DNA of 64,000 bases from the NCBI RefSeq assembly GCF_022539665.2, contig NC_081333.1:4338971-4402970 (forward strand), given 5' to 3'. The notes under the pieces are model-generated. The model worked only from the letters and a program-made list of their open reading frames with translations, made no database searches and was not told the DNA's origin. Of this stretch, positions 10,361 through 23,305 are shown piece after piece. Within the stretch, counting starts at the first letter, position 1, and each line of letters starts with the position of its first letter. This DNA is from Daphnia carinata. Taxonomy: Eukaryota > Arthropoda > Branchiopoda > Diplostraca > Daphniidae. The position numbers were made by a program, and so were the translations under genes.

Positions 10361-11360
10361 CTTCTCTTGCAAGTTTATAGAAAAAATAACTAGAAACTTC
10401 TTGTCTCAATACAACTGGTGATGGGATGAGCACAACGTAATTGAAGAATAAAATAACAAGGAATACTCGGAAATATCCGAGCTGCGATTAATTCCTTTGT
10501 TACTCCTGGCGACGTGATGTATACGACGACACACAAGGACAGGAAACTTAAGAGCTCTGTTTCATATAGACTTTCAACAATAACTGCAACGTTTTGAGCG
10601 AGGGGAAAAATTGGAAACCAGAAAACGAAATAGAAAATATGGGTAATTAAGACACGAAAAAGAAAACCGAGCACAGGCCAATAGATTTCCTCACAGTGGG
10701 ACTTTTTTTTAGTGTTTGTTTCTACGTTTCTCTGGTCAGACCAGCTATTTTCCCTTCCCCCCAGTGTAGTTAAGTATCGATACATATAGCCTTGATGATA
10801 ATCGATATTGAAATAACGACGTCACGACTTTCACCCTTGATTCGACTAACATGTTCATTCCTTTTACCTCAACTTCAACCATTCGTAGACGAAAACCGAT
10901 TCGAAAACTTTATTTTTATGATCTGCATGTGCAACATTGTATTCAAAAACGGATAAATGTATAACAGTTTCTCAATAGGGATTTCTTGCAACGTTATGGA
11001 TTTGGAGATGGGGAAACAAAGCTTGGTCATGGATAAACTGTCGAGAGGAACACGTAGTAACTAGACGAATTGCATGTAATTTTTTTAGGTAGTAGCAGCA
11101 GCAGTATCGACATCATTGCAACATTCAAGACGACACTATTGAGCAACCTCTGACGTCTTTGGCGGACTAGAAACCTTGGAACAAAAAGAGAAAACAAATA
11201 TAAACCCCCAACATGTGATACAGCACCCAAATTTCCTCCCCACGCCTTTATAGGTGAATGACGCAGGTCCCCTAAAGGAAAACAACAAAAACAAGATTTT
11301 ATAAAGGCTCCAGATCTTTCGTTAATTCGATATCCCCAAAATGGCAGATCGTTTAAAAAT
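10361..11360. other. Intergenic between UBE2R 5' end and ACSBG 3' end
   Basis: Holds the UBE2R promoter and 5' UTR and the ACSBG 3' UTR. Minus-strand ORFs here (for example 11027-11404) are not supported; the one overlapping the last ACSBG exon is in another frame. Confidence 0.5.
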
Positions 11361-14300
11361 TCAGTAAAAACGTTCGATGACGTCAGCATATTTTTTGGCA
11401 ACATAACTCCTCTTTACTTTCATAGTTGGACCTGAATCGAATCGACCAAAATAACAGAATTAAACGATTTCACACCGATAAACCGTGAAAACGGCTAATG
11501 GCTATTATTATTATAAGTACCAAGTTCTCCTCCAGGAATGGAGAAATCGACGGGCAATATGGTCCATTTTTGGACACGTTGAGCCGCCGAAATGGCCTTG
11601 CGGTTTGCCCGTTCGATGGCAGCGTCGATCGCTTTAACAAATTTGACAGCTTCAGCATCTTGCCCAGTCACGGCACCCGCTGGAACAGCCATGCCTCGTT
11701 CTGCCGCACAGATGACGTCCGTCACCGTTTCGGCCAGCGAGAGGCCATACTCTTCACACTGATCCCGAGCCGGCCGGGTCAAAATGGGCAGCGGCTCTTG
11801 CGTGTCTGAATCCACTTCCGTCTGCAGCAATAAAGAAACCAAAATTAAAACCGAATCAAATGAAAAAATTCCGTTGTTCAAATTAGATCAGGGCCTTAAT
11901 CGATTCTTTCGAAACGAATTTTGTTTTTCTCCAGTTACCCTGAGAGTAAGGAGAACGGAGAGGAATTTGCGTCGATCGCCAACCACCATGGCCTGACTGA
12001 CGATAGGTAATTCCGCTTTAATATTGTCTTCAACGAGAACCGGAGCCACGTTTTCGCCTCCGGCCGTAATGAGAATTTCCTAAAATTGCCACGACCACCG
12101 AAGAAAATGAGCCAGAAACGTAAGAAAAATATTTAAAAAAAAATAAAATTAATAATCAACACGATGTGATGGATGAGGCGTAGAGAAATGTCTACATACT
12201 TTAATTCGTCCTGTAATGTAGATGAAGCCAAACTTGTCCGTGTGACCAACGTCCCCGGTGCTGAGAAGGCCATCATCGTCCATAACAGACGACGTGTTGC
12301 CAGGGTCATTCAAGTATCCCATGAAGACGTGCCGCCCAACCATCAAAATCTTGGTAAGAACAAAAACAAATCGTAAAAATTCTTTGTGTTCTAAAAATAA
12401 AAGAAAACCCAACCTCTCCATTGCCGTCCTTGTCCGGGTTAGCAATCTTGGTGGTACAACCGGGCACGGATTTACCGGCACAGTTGAGATGGAAGCCCTT
12501 CGTGACGTTGTTGATGGAGTGCGGTCCTGTAGACTCGCTCATTCCGTAGACCTGGAGAATAACATAAAACCATAAAAAAAAAAACTCGAGCTGCCGCCAT
12601 ACTCCCCCCCCCCTTTCTGTTGTTGCAAGTCATAATAATACGTTACTTACATATATATATGTCTGTATACCATACCTCCATGATAGGAATATCCAGACTC
12701 ATAAAATATTCGGCCACTTCGTTCGAGAGAGGCGCGGCGCCCGACAGAACCAGTCGTGTTCTATCCAAACCCAGTCCTTCACGCACTTTTTTGAAGACTA
12801 GAGCATTCGCCAGGGAATATCCAAACGGTTTCGAAGACCTCCTGCGTGTCATTGAAAAATAAAAAAATCCAGCCTTTTAGTTTCGACAATTTCTCTTGAT
12901 TTAGTTGTAAAAAAATGTTTTGGCAGTCGTTACCCTTCCATTCGGCGCCGATTATAGGACAACCCGACTCGTTTCGCCCTAGAAAAATGTGCTAGACTCA
13001 GGTCAGGAATTTTAATTTAAATAATTTTAACGAACCAAGTGGCAATCGTTCTTTTCATGCCCGTCGTCTGTTTGCCAACCGCTTGCATTTTCTCGTAGAT
13101 TTTCTCCCAAACGCGAGGCACACCGAAAAAACACGTGGGCCTCACTTCACGCAACGTCTCCGCCAAACTGCCCTGTATATTTTAAAGCATTATTATTTTA
13201 ATGACCGCCGTATCAAAAGAAATACAACCGATGAACGGTTTGACTTTTTAAAAATAAAGAAATACAACTCGCCTTCAAAACATCGGGTTGGGCAAAGTAG
13301 ACCGTCCCGCCCATGGATAACGGAACGTAGATGTCGGTAATCTGAGAAAATAAGGAAAAAAAAAGTTTAAAATTGCCGAGCCATTTACTAATGGCACACC
13401 ACGAAAACGCGGCACCCGTAATTAAAAAATTTAAGGTAAGAACAAAATTCGTGTGCCAGACAACTAAAAAGCTATTTGTTAAGTACATACCTGCGCTGCA
13501 ACATGACTGAGCGGCAGGTAACTGAGGAACGTATCCTTGCCGTCGCGAATGTTCATATAAGTGGCCAGGGCGTGGGAAGTCCAAGTCAGGTTATCGTGGT
13601 TCAGCATAACGCCTTTCGGTGGTCCCGTCGTACCAGACTGGTAGAAAAAAAAAGCGGTAATTTAGTTGTCCCGGAAACGAAAAATATCAAGTCTTTAAAC
13701 TAACCGTGTAGATTAGTGTACAGCATTGATTGACGGCCATCCTTTTTAAACGATCCTCGTAGACGTTGTCAGGCGTGGCGTTGCCCAAATGCATCAATTG
13801 AGACCACTACAAGAATTTTGAGAATATAAAGGAAGATATAAATAAGCGCACGACTTGCGGTCGTTTTTGAAAAATGCGTCGTTTTTCTTTGGAGTATGAT
13901 ACGAAAAAGAAAAAAAGGTGTGTATAAGTCAACTGACGGTGATGACTCCTTCGACGTGCGGTTTTCCGGTGTACTGGACAATCGCCTTCAACGTCGGAAT
14001 CTGGTCCTTGATCGAAAGGATTTTCTCAAGTTGTTTTCGGTCCTCGACCACGATGATGTCGGCCTGCCCATTCAGAGCGCAGTGTAGACACGCCTCGGCC
14101 GAATTGGTGGTGTAGATGCCGGCGGCGAAACCGCTAAAAAAGAAACAAAAACATAAATCAAATGTGCATCATTGACACGAACCTACCAGAAATGTGGAAT
14201 AAGAAAAAATGGGTCAAAGTAAAAAAATGTAAATAATAACAAACCCAGCATGAATGGCGGCCAAATCGGCTATGATCCACTCGGGTGAATTAAAACCCAA

Positions 14301-16005
14301 GATGCAAACAGAATGGAAACGCTCCAGCCCCAAGCGGATGAAAGCCTTGGCACAGACGGTCACATCATGCAGGTACTGCTTATACGTCCACTTGATCCAC
14401 TGTGATTCATTATCCCACGGCCGTAACAAAATGATTACATAAAACAAAAAGTGAAAGTTTTGATTTAATTCCAATCATAGCGAAATTCGTATTACTATAG
14501 GTGAATAAATAATATCCATAAATGGAAGTACGTACCTTTCCATCACGTTTGACGCAAAGCGCGAGATGATCCATATGTCTGGCTACGGTACGTTGCAGTA
14601 AGGTCGGCACCGAGAGCGGTGGGATCGAACCCATACCTCGTTCATCAATCTTGAGCTTGACAGCGCCCGTCGCCGTCGTCGCCGTGTTCGAATCGGCCGG
14701 GAAAAGTTGGTCGGGACCTAGAAAAAAGAACAAAAAATAAGAAAAACCTAGGCCAAGGGTGAACCACCACCATAGTTGAGGTCGTTTTAACAGCACGCTC
14801 AAGTCTCGTTCGTTACAATCCACACGAATTTGATTATTAACTATTACGAGTAACAGAAAAGAAACACATTGTCGTTTCAAGGCCCCGTCGTTACTAACTC
14901 GTTTAAGACACGATGTCATCGCTATTTTCAAAAGAAAAAAGCCTTTTAAAAAAATACACATATTTAAATACCTGGAGGCCACGTGTCTACAATGATGAAT
15001 GGCTCTTATCAAAGCCTCCGTTTTCAACTAACCTCTTTATTAACTCTCCCTGACCGAATATGGTTGGCACAGGAAATAATACTCAATGTCTCCATACCTT
15101 TAATTAATTCCTTCTGTGGTTGACGAATCTCGACAGCAACTGGCTTTGATTCGCTAATTTCCAAAACACTTCCCGTCCTTTTTTTGCTGTAAAAAAAAGG
15201 TTGTGCCTCATTGAAAAATTCTAAAAAAAAATTCTAAAAATATCTCGTACCCCAAATCAGCGCAATCTTTGGTGACCTCAGCACTGACGATTGACGGCAA
15301 TGGAGTGCTGTGCAAATGTTCCAGCAATCTATGTTCCATCTTACTTGGCGGCGTGATATTAATCACAGTCGTTCCACTCTTTTGGTGTGCAAAACCGAAA
15401 CAAATGTTTAAGCAACGCCCAATCACAAAGTGGGTCTACATTCCCGAGAAAAAAACATGGAATACCTTTTTGGTCGTGACGGTCATGTCGACCGGTGCAG
15501 CAATATCAGCAACATCGTTGGCAGCGGCCGTCATGTTGGCCATTATCTTGATGCTAGAAGAATCGACGTCCAATTGAAAGCCGCTGTCTTCACTCTCTAT
15601 TCCATTGTTACTATCCTGTTCGTCTTTGACCATCGTCAAATCCCAATCAGACCCTCTGGATTTCGATGAAAGTAATACAACACGTTTCGAGTCGCCTGAT
15701 GGAACAATCGTGTGAATAAGTGGATCCTCGTGATGAATTCGTCTTGATTCAAAAGTCGTTTTGTTATTCATTTCACTGATGACGTCGCCGTAAGCCTAAA
15801 AGAGAAAACAGTTTCACACTTGCCCAATTTTCTTGGAAAATATTCTTCTCATTCATCATCTCACCTGTTTTCGGCGTGGAGTCATCTCGACAACAGAAGA
15901 CATTGGCTGTTGGCCCTGTAATGAAAGGTCGGCTGCTGAAATAGCGTCTGCTTGATCGTGACTTGACGTCAACGAAGGCATGCTGCTCAACTGCTGCCTG
16001 GACAT
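11361..16005 (-). CDS. ACSBG2: Long-chain acyl-CoA synthetase, bubblegum (ACSBG) family
   Basis: Eighteen coding exons (minus): 16005-15865, 15795-15466, 15378-15251, 15186-15098, 14717-14536, 14399-14245, 14133-13938, 13806-13705, 13637-13491, 13341-13273, 13172-13036, 12978-12934, 12841-12676, 12551-12414, 12349-12200, 12079-11939, 11821-11521, 11431-11361. All phases agree and give 895 residues. It activates long-chain fatty acids to acyl-CoA with ATP. Motifs: YTSGTTGPPKG (about 440-450, split between exons 8 and 9), YGMSESTGP (about 631), STGD (about 705) and GRIKEILITAGGENV (about 722), the bubblegum-type form. The end GGELGPTMKVKR matches ACSBG1/2. About 170 residues at the N-terminus go beyond the roughly 720-residue human enzyme and are low in recognisable features. 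The intron after VLK (13272-13173) starts with GC rather than GT. Confidence 0.93.
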
Positions 16006-16809
16006 GCCTGTTTTATTGTTGTTTTCGGTAGAGGTGAAATGTACAAAGAAAAAACCGCAGAATCAGATCGTGACACGCAGGAAAAAAATCACAACACTAA
16101 AGAATACACAAAGATAGAGAACCTCCCGCAGTGTAAACACATGGGAGAGCAGAAAAATTAAATAGCCAAAAGAAAAAAAAATTATAAAAAATGAGCTTCG
16201 ATCTCAATTAAACGTTGATCGCCCACCAGGTGGAACAACAATAACATCTAGAAATGAAAAAAAAAATGTTCAAACCGAAAAACTTTCCCCGCTTAAACGA
16301 AAATGGGCGTATGACGCCAGCACGCAATACAACAAAGATTCCCACAAAAATTATTATAAAAACAAATCCAATTGTGGGATTAACACTTTAAAAAGTGGTA
16401 ACGGGACAATGCAATCACTGTTAATGTTTTTCTTTGTCGATTGGATTAAACCTCAATAAAAAGCTGAGACGACATTTTCTTTTCTTTCACCCGACCCAAA
16501 AAAAAGTCAACAACGAAACAATAACCCGCAAAAACCTCAACACCTCAAGAACCCACAATTGTCCATTTTCCGCCAATTCACTCTGGCCAGAAAGAAAAAA
16601 GACAAGCAGCTGAGGAACTTCAATTAAAAATAGTAGACGCGTGGTTGAATAATAAGTACTGAGATCGGTTACGATCGTTAAAACAAAGAGACCGTAACGC
16701 GGGAACTCGATCCTCTTTCATTCCACCATTTTCTTTCTTTTTTTTTTACGAGAAAAACACCTGTACACAAACATTCATGTGCTTTTTTTTAAATGAAAGG
16801 TTTGCTTAC

Positions 16810-16912
16810 CTGAAGAAAAAAGTAAAGAATCACCAAACGAGAAAACGTTGTATGGACTTGTTTCGCACGACGTCAAGCTCTGTTGATCTTTCTCCACAAC
16901 TGGCAAGTCTCT
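16810..16912 (-). CDS. Possible upstream coding exon of the ACSBG gene
   Basis: This 103-base segment has a strong acceptor (TTTTCAG) and donor (CAG|GTAAGC) and is open throughout. It encodes RDLPVVEKDQQS and more. Its phase fits the acceptor at 16008-16009: the final G plus GC before the ATG at 16005 gives Gly-Met in frame. If coding, the synthetase starts further upstream and the Met at 16005 is internal. It could equally be 5' UTR that happens to be open. Confidence 0.4.
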
Positions 16913-19671
16913 CTGAAAACATAAAAAAGAAAGAAAATTTATTAAAATTGCATCAACACTAGAAAAACATGGGAGAAGCACTTAAAGGCTGGGTAAATAA
17001 TAGGGGGGTCGGCCATCTTGGATTTCACACACTTGCGCAAAACAGGTAGAGACATAAAAATGAATAAAAGAAATTCGATCGGCCATATTTCTTTTCTGAA
17101 AGCTTATAACGAGGTAGAGAAATTGTAAAACAAAAGACGTGACGAAAAAGGCTAACCAAATATTAAACCACATATGGGTAGATTAATGCCCTATGGCATC
17201 ACAAAAAAACCCCACGTGGTCGTCACATAAATTTCAACCTACTGACACACAAATTGATTGGGAGGGAAAAAGGATTTTTCTTTTTACTTACTCAACAATT
17301 GGGTGATGCTCCTTTGCACGTTTACTTAATCGATCACATGCAAACCAAAAAAAAAAAAAATGAAACGACAACACACAAATGAATCCAAAGTTTAGCTGAC
17401 CGATGCTGCTGACGCAGAATCCCGCAGCGCGTGAACGTGTTCTTTTTTTATCTTGGGAAATTCAAGAAAAAAAATAACAACGAACAGCGTATGCTATCTG
17501 GACGGGATTCCGACTAGGACTGAAGGCAAGAAGAAATTTTAAGTGGTTATGAAAGGGCTCTCTGTTTAGGAGCCACTCACAGATTGAGGGGGGGAGAAAG
17601 AACTTTTTGGCGGTTCTTAAACTTAATAAGCTCCGAGCTACGTTGCACATTTTTCAATCACAAATTAAATCGTTTGTTTTATTTTATTTTTTGTCGCCTT
17701 ATTTTTTTTGTTGCCAATCCCCGCCAAAATGAATTTCCAAAAATGTGGAAGGAGGAATGGTTAAAAAAAGAAAATGAAATGAAACATTTTATCCCTTTCA
17801 ATTTGACTCAGCTGATTACGGGCCTGACACGTGTCGATGCCCGTTGGCCAAACGAACAAATCGACTTGAGAAAATCGGTAGAAAGGGTAATTTCCAATTG
17901 CTACTTTCCATCCTAACGACCCCATACAAGGCGTCTCTTTCAATTGGAATTGGAAGTAAAGAGTTTATTTTTCTTTTTCAATTATTTTTTACGACGTGTG
18001 AGGTCGCCACTAATCGTCAGACACGATCACGTCTGCTAGTGAGACTCAAAAGACGAAAGTGATTGTATACAACTTGATTTCGATATCGTTTCAGCTTGCA
18101 GTTTTGCCGACAAATGCATACTTTAACGCATCTTTTAATAGTCGTCGGCATTTGCACTCAATGACGGCATGAATGCAAGAATATCGAAATAAAAATGCAG
18201 TTGATTACAGCCAACCACATGAGCTATGTAAAATGATGGAAAACTGGAAAGTCATTGCTCGTAAATCAAGTCAAGCGTGGACTCAAAGAGGAGACATTTT
18301 GTAACGGTTGTACGTTTTCACTAGTTCGCCAGCTCAGTTACAAAACTTGATTTTCCATCATAGTAGATAATGTTAGCCTGTAGTAAAACGTGAAACAATT
18401 TGAACACAAGAGAGAGAGAACGGAATGCGTACGATACGAATCTTTATGAAAAAATACAAACAAGTGCCGAGAGCCGAAAGAATATGGAAATTTAGCAACC
18501 ATCACGAAATGAAAATCAGATATAATATTAGGACAATTTTGTGAAAATATTTCGCCGAATACGAAACGTTTTTCTTCTCCAAGTGGCGTCCTTCTGTGCA
18601 CAACAATAACGGAATTCCCTTCACCTTCTCCGGCCATGCCTATACACCTTTCATTCAGGTGAGATTCCCGCAGGGGCCTTCTTCTTGTAGTTACTTTTTT
18701 TAAGAAAAAAAACTAGAAGATATTTTGAGATATCTATGAGAGGGGCGGGTCAAGGCTCGTCAGGTTGATTTGCATTGAGCCGACAACTCATATTTATGAC
18801 TAAATAAATAAAAAAGGAAGAGTACTTACAACTATTGAGATGGGAAAACAAAAAGAATTTTGGCAAGTTGATTACTAAAAAAAAAAAAACTTTCTCTTGA
18901 TGGGCAAACAAAAAAAAAATGCAATTTTCTAGAATGTGTTTTGTATACACCTTGACTCAATGCGATGATCCTCTTTGTGTATCGAACTTTTCAATCAGAT
19001 AAGCGAAATGAGGAGCTATATATTTCCATAACGATTATTTCAATCGGTATATAGTAATAGCATGAGCGTGCGTGTATAGCTCCTCTATTGTTGTATACAT
19101 ATACAAAAGAAACTGTGTGTAGACCAGATTTTCTAGACACTAAAAAGCCGAAAGGCACAAACTTCAAATTTTCTTGGATATTCAAAATAATGATGCTCGG
19201 GCTGACGAGCAAAAAAAAAAAACAGCAGCAAAAAAAGTTCATTGATTTGAAAAAAAAAGGCAATTTCACCTGTGGACTCATTTTCTAAAAGGAGAGCCGA
19301 CAGAAAAAAAGCAAATCACACAGCGCACCTGCCGGTTGAAAAACAAAATGTATAATGAAGTTTTAACTGATTCCGAACGCCATAATAATATGGGAACGCA
19401 GGATTGTGTGCAGTATATTACGCTAATGACGTCAACACACACGACAGATGGTGGTTGACGAAGAAAACAACAAAAAATGTGTGTCTCTTTCTGTTGGAAA
19501 ATTGCACAGAAAAGAAAACCAAAGGGTCAAGACCTTCCCTGAATTTTGCCACGGCGATGATGACGCACGGTCCAAACACCATCTTTCTCACTCCTCTTTA
19601 ACCATTTTTCTAATCTAATCGGATGTTCTATGACACACATTTTATAAAGCAATTGTTCTTTTTTTTTCTAG
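16913..19671. other. AT-rich noncoding region upstream of ACSBG
   Basis: Long AT-rich region with many A and T homopolymers, for example around 17350, 18876-18890 and 19210. It probably contains the promoter and first introns of the ACSBG gene. Short ORFs have no family resemblance. A minus-strand frame ending at 18637 (MAGEGEGNS...) could be a first exon but has only a weak donor. Confidence 0.4.
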
Positions 19672-19736
19672 TCACGTCAACAAGAGTTCTTTGCCAACAC
19701 GGATGGCCTCGAGCTGCTGAAGAAGATGTTCCTCAG
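19672..19736 (+). other. Orphan exon candidate
   Basis: A very strong acceptor (TTCTTTTTTTTTCTAG) and donor (CTCAG|GTAATT) bracket 65 bases, open in the frame reading SRQQEFFANTDGLELL and ending KKMFL. It looks protein-like but no partner exon was found. Joined to the next candidate (20665) it hits a stop at once. It may be an alternative 5' exon of the repeat gene at 23.3 kb. Confidence 0.25.
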
Positions 19737-20678
19737 GTAATTAGATGGCTTATACTGCAGGTGCGTCGTGCTTCATATAGATGACAAGAGCTCTCAAGTT
19801 TTATTATTGCTTTTCTTTTACAACTCTAGTGATGCTTTTCTTTTGAGTTAGAAGAATATTAGAAGATTGGGGTGAAACTATTTGGCGCACAAGCTACTGC
19901 CCTAAAATGATTCACACACTAAAAAATGGCGGACTGAGCAAAATGATTTTTTTGGCTAGATGGAACTGAGGTCTCAAAAGGATGTTGTAAATATTACGTT
20001 AGTCCCTATGACAGGCTGAAATATTGGAAACAAATCTTAGCAGCTGTGGATATAAATCACTTACATAGTCGTATTGTCCTTAAAACTGAGTCTTTGTGTA
20101 ACGGGTTTTTACTGCGTCGGACGTAGTCTACCTTCGGAAAGGTAGGAAGAAAATAACACAACTCATTAAGGCAAGCCCGTCTCATTGATATGCATAACCA
20201 TTCTGTTATACTTGCGTGGAACAGTAAAGTAGAAACCAGTCTTCTAGAAATGACGTCACGTAATGAAATGCAAGGCGGATAAATAGGGATCTACAAGCAA
20301 AATCGGAATGAAATTAAGGTTTTTTTTCCCATTAACAACTTAAACTAGGGCGACGGGATCTCAATGGCACCAGTTTTTGTTTATACTCAGAGGGTGACTT
20401 TTGAAAAAGAGTTGATATTACGCAATCACGCACTCGTTTACATTTTCAAATCATTTGCTACTTTACATTCGAGCGTAAAATGAGGCAAAAAACTGGAGGG
20501 AATTTGTGCTGATCAGTCAACTGACTTACTAATCAAAGGGTGGCCCAATGTCTAATATTTTCCTTATGCATTGTTGCATATTAATGAGACTGATATATCA
20601 CTTGTTTGTTGTTTTTTTTTTTTTGTTTTAATTATTTTTTTTGCATTTACCTGGTTGTTGGTAGGTGAAATTTATTTG

Positions 20679-20736
20679 ATGATGATGGAAGACGCCCAGC
20701 ACGGTTGGATAGACGCGTTCCAGCAGATAATTGGAG
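20679..20736 (+). other. Possible first coding exon of the repeat gene
   Basis: After an acceptor-like TTGGTAG at 20664, three consecutive ATGs begin MMMEDAQHGWIDAFQQIIG, then a possible donor GAG|GTCAAC. Its phase would join with the segment starting at 23262 to read IIG-ATLEIGPV. That acceptor (CAACAAG) has a poor pyrimidine tract, so the link is speculative. Confidence 0.22.
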
Positions 20737-23261
20737 GTCAACGGAAATAAACAACAAAAAAAATTATTGTTTTTTTTTCAACAATTTTCTTCTGCTACGT
20801 TTTCACCTCAGATACAACACTGGTAACACGATATGTTGAGGAATTCAAAAAAATAATAATAATTGCACAGGTGGATGTGATTACACGCGGATGCTGTGGG
20901 CGCTTGTTTGGCACAAGCCCTCGTGTTTTGAAAAAAATTCGATTACTATACACCGGAACGAAAAAAAAAACGAGACAAACAACAACACCCAAAAAAAAAA
21001 ATTAACCAACAAGGAAGGTAACGTATGAACGGCGGCACTGGAAAACAAAAAATGTTGCGTTCTTCAGGGTATTTTTTATTATGATATTCTGAGACAGACA
21101 CAAGTGGCGATGGTTCCATTTATATAGTGAAGCATAGCCCCGCGGGCATAGCACCAGAGCCATCTAGCGGCCAAATATAACAATGGTTTCTTTTTACTTA
21201 TTTATGATGGATTGGACAATACAAGAGGAGGATGTGCGGCGCTACCAAAAGTTCTACTAAGCGCGCATGATCGAAACCGGACATCCGGTATGTGTTCAAC
21301 TCACCGTGACAATCGCACACGACACCCAGGGCCCAGCAACAAGCTCCTCACCGTTGGCTATCCGACAGTATATAATTTGGCTTGTGAAGGTAGAGTTGCT
21401 TCATTTCTAGTAGTTTCACGTCATCCGACAAGAACCCCTTCCCACCATATTCGCTTGTACGGACACAGAAAGACAGTAATTAAAAGCCAAGGCGTGTGTT
21501 CTGATTTTTAAATTATGCGTATCACCTTAACATAGAAAAATTGTTATTGATCGAAAACAGAAGGAAATCAGGGTATTTTGAATGCACTTGCAATAAGCAA
21601 AAATATCCCTCATTTTCATTTCCGCGTCTAATATTGTAACCTTGTTTCTTATTCTTTTTTAAGCAAAACAAAAAAAAAGGTGGACACGGTGAGAAGGGGA
21701 GGGCTGGGGTTTTTTTGTTTATGGAACTACCGGCTTTCGAGGAGAAATGCATTTGTCAAATCTGCACATGCGGGTAAGTCAAAACATTTGCCTCTTTTCT
21801 TTGACAATGTCGACTGCCTTACGTGTTGGACGAAGTGTAAATTCACTCTGGGAGGAGGGTGGACTTACCAAAAATAGGAGGAAGGTCGTTCATACTGGCA
21901 AGACATTTCTGGATGATCACGAACTAGCCACGATGGCCTCTCATGGACTCTGCGTCCTCGTGTAAATGTCATCTGATCTCTTGAAAGATACGAGAAAATT
22001 CTTCCTCTTTTAGTTGTACAAAAAAAAAAAAATGGTAGCAAACTGCGTTTTATCTGTTGGGTGCGAGATAGAAACATTAGACCTTGTCACTTTCTCCTTT
22101 CGACCTCTTTCACTGCCCGCCTCAGTAACACAGAAAAAAAAAAGAGATTAAATTTAATGAATTTATCTAGTCACGTATAGCACATGTGCTATGATAAAAG
22201 TTAATTTTCAAGTCCGGTACCAGCTATTTGTCTACACATTTGGAAAAGATCAATGACGAACGGGAGGGGGATGTAACATAGTTTGATCAATATTTAAAGA
22301 CAGTGATAGATAAGGAGGTGGGGGAGTAAAAGCTACCTTACGTTTGAAAGTGGCTTTTATGTGTACTTCATAAACACTAGCCACTGTGGTCCAGCACAAG
22401 GGGTGGGGCATTTGATTGAGAGAAAAACAAAAAAAGAATCCCCCCTTTCTTGTGTTTTATATTACAGCTGACACACGTCCAGACTTGTTATGGAACGATG
22501 GCGAGTTGGTGACCATTTCTAAAAGAAACGATACAGAAATACAAGGATTTTTTTTGTTTACTGCCGAGAGGGTGGAATTCTTTTGGATCACGCACGGTAA
22601 AGGAGAGGGCATCACGCAAACGTATTTTCATGCTTTGCGTGACACATGATGATGATGACCGCGAGAGAGGGGAAGCAAAAAGTTTCGAACTGTTTTTCTT
22701 ACTCGGTAGTAGCCTATATATTTTTTTCTCGTTGAAAAGAGAAATCCGTAAGTCAATCATTTCGTTCTCCCCCCCCCCCCCCCTCGTCATGTGACTCGTC
22801 CATGTCCTAATTCAATTCGACAAGTTTTAACCAAATTTCAATGTTTTAATTCGAAATGACTACGTTTCGGCATTGCAATAGCCTCGATTATTAACCACTA
22901 CATTTAAAAAATAATTAGATTTAAAAAAGAAAGCAGCTAGATCAAACTTACCAACGGCAACGTAGTTACATGGTTACAGATCAGTCAGAAAATGTAACCA
23001 AAGTCCAGCAGAGTCAGGGTCATCGTTTGCTGGGGGCAATCATTGATTTATCGGTCCCAGCGAAGGATCAAAGTTGATTAATATTCTATCAATAGACGAA
23101 TAGATTGTCTATGCAGCAGAGTCATGTACGTGTGAATGTAAAAAGAGAGAGAAATGTAAAAAAATAGTCTCAACAGACTGATTGAATTTCATTCGACTAT
23201 CGGCTGGATCGGCATTCGGATGACAACAGACGCCATCGTTGTCGCAAACACCCACAACAAG
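20737..23261. other. AT-rich noncoding region
   Basis: Probably a long 5' intron or upstream region of the repeat gene. It contains a run of 15 C at 22769-22783 and several A/T homopolymers. No supported coding sequence. Confidence 0.4.
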
Positions 23262-23305
23262 CAACCTTGGAAATTGGACCTGTTACCCGATCTGCCGAAT
23301 TGTTG

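Noticed and set aside
11027-11404. Minus-strand frame of 125 codons before the ACSBG 3' end
   Set aside because: It overlaps the last ACSBG exon in another frame and the product resembles nothing; better explained as 3' UTR.
18338-18637. Minus-strand frame starting MAGEGEGNS as ACSBG first exon
   Set aside because: A donor (TTC|GTATTC) would fit the phase of the exon at 16912 but is weak and the N-terminus has no family support.
22468-22517. Exon-like segment between TTACAG and GTGACC
   Set aside because: Only about 16 codons, no partner exon and no recognisable protein.
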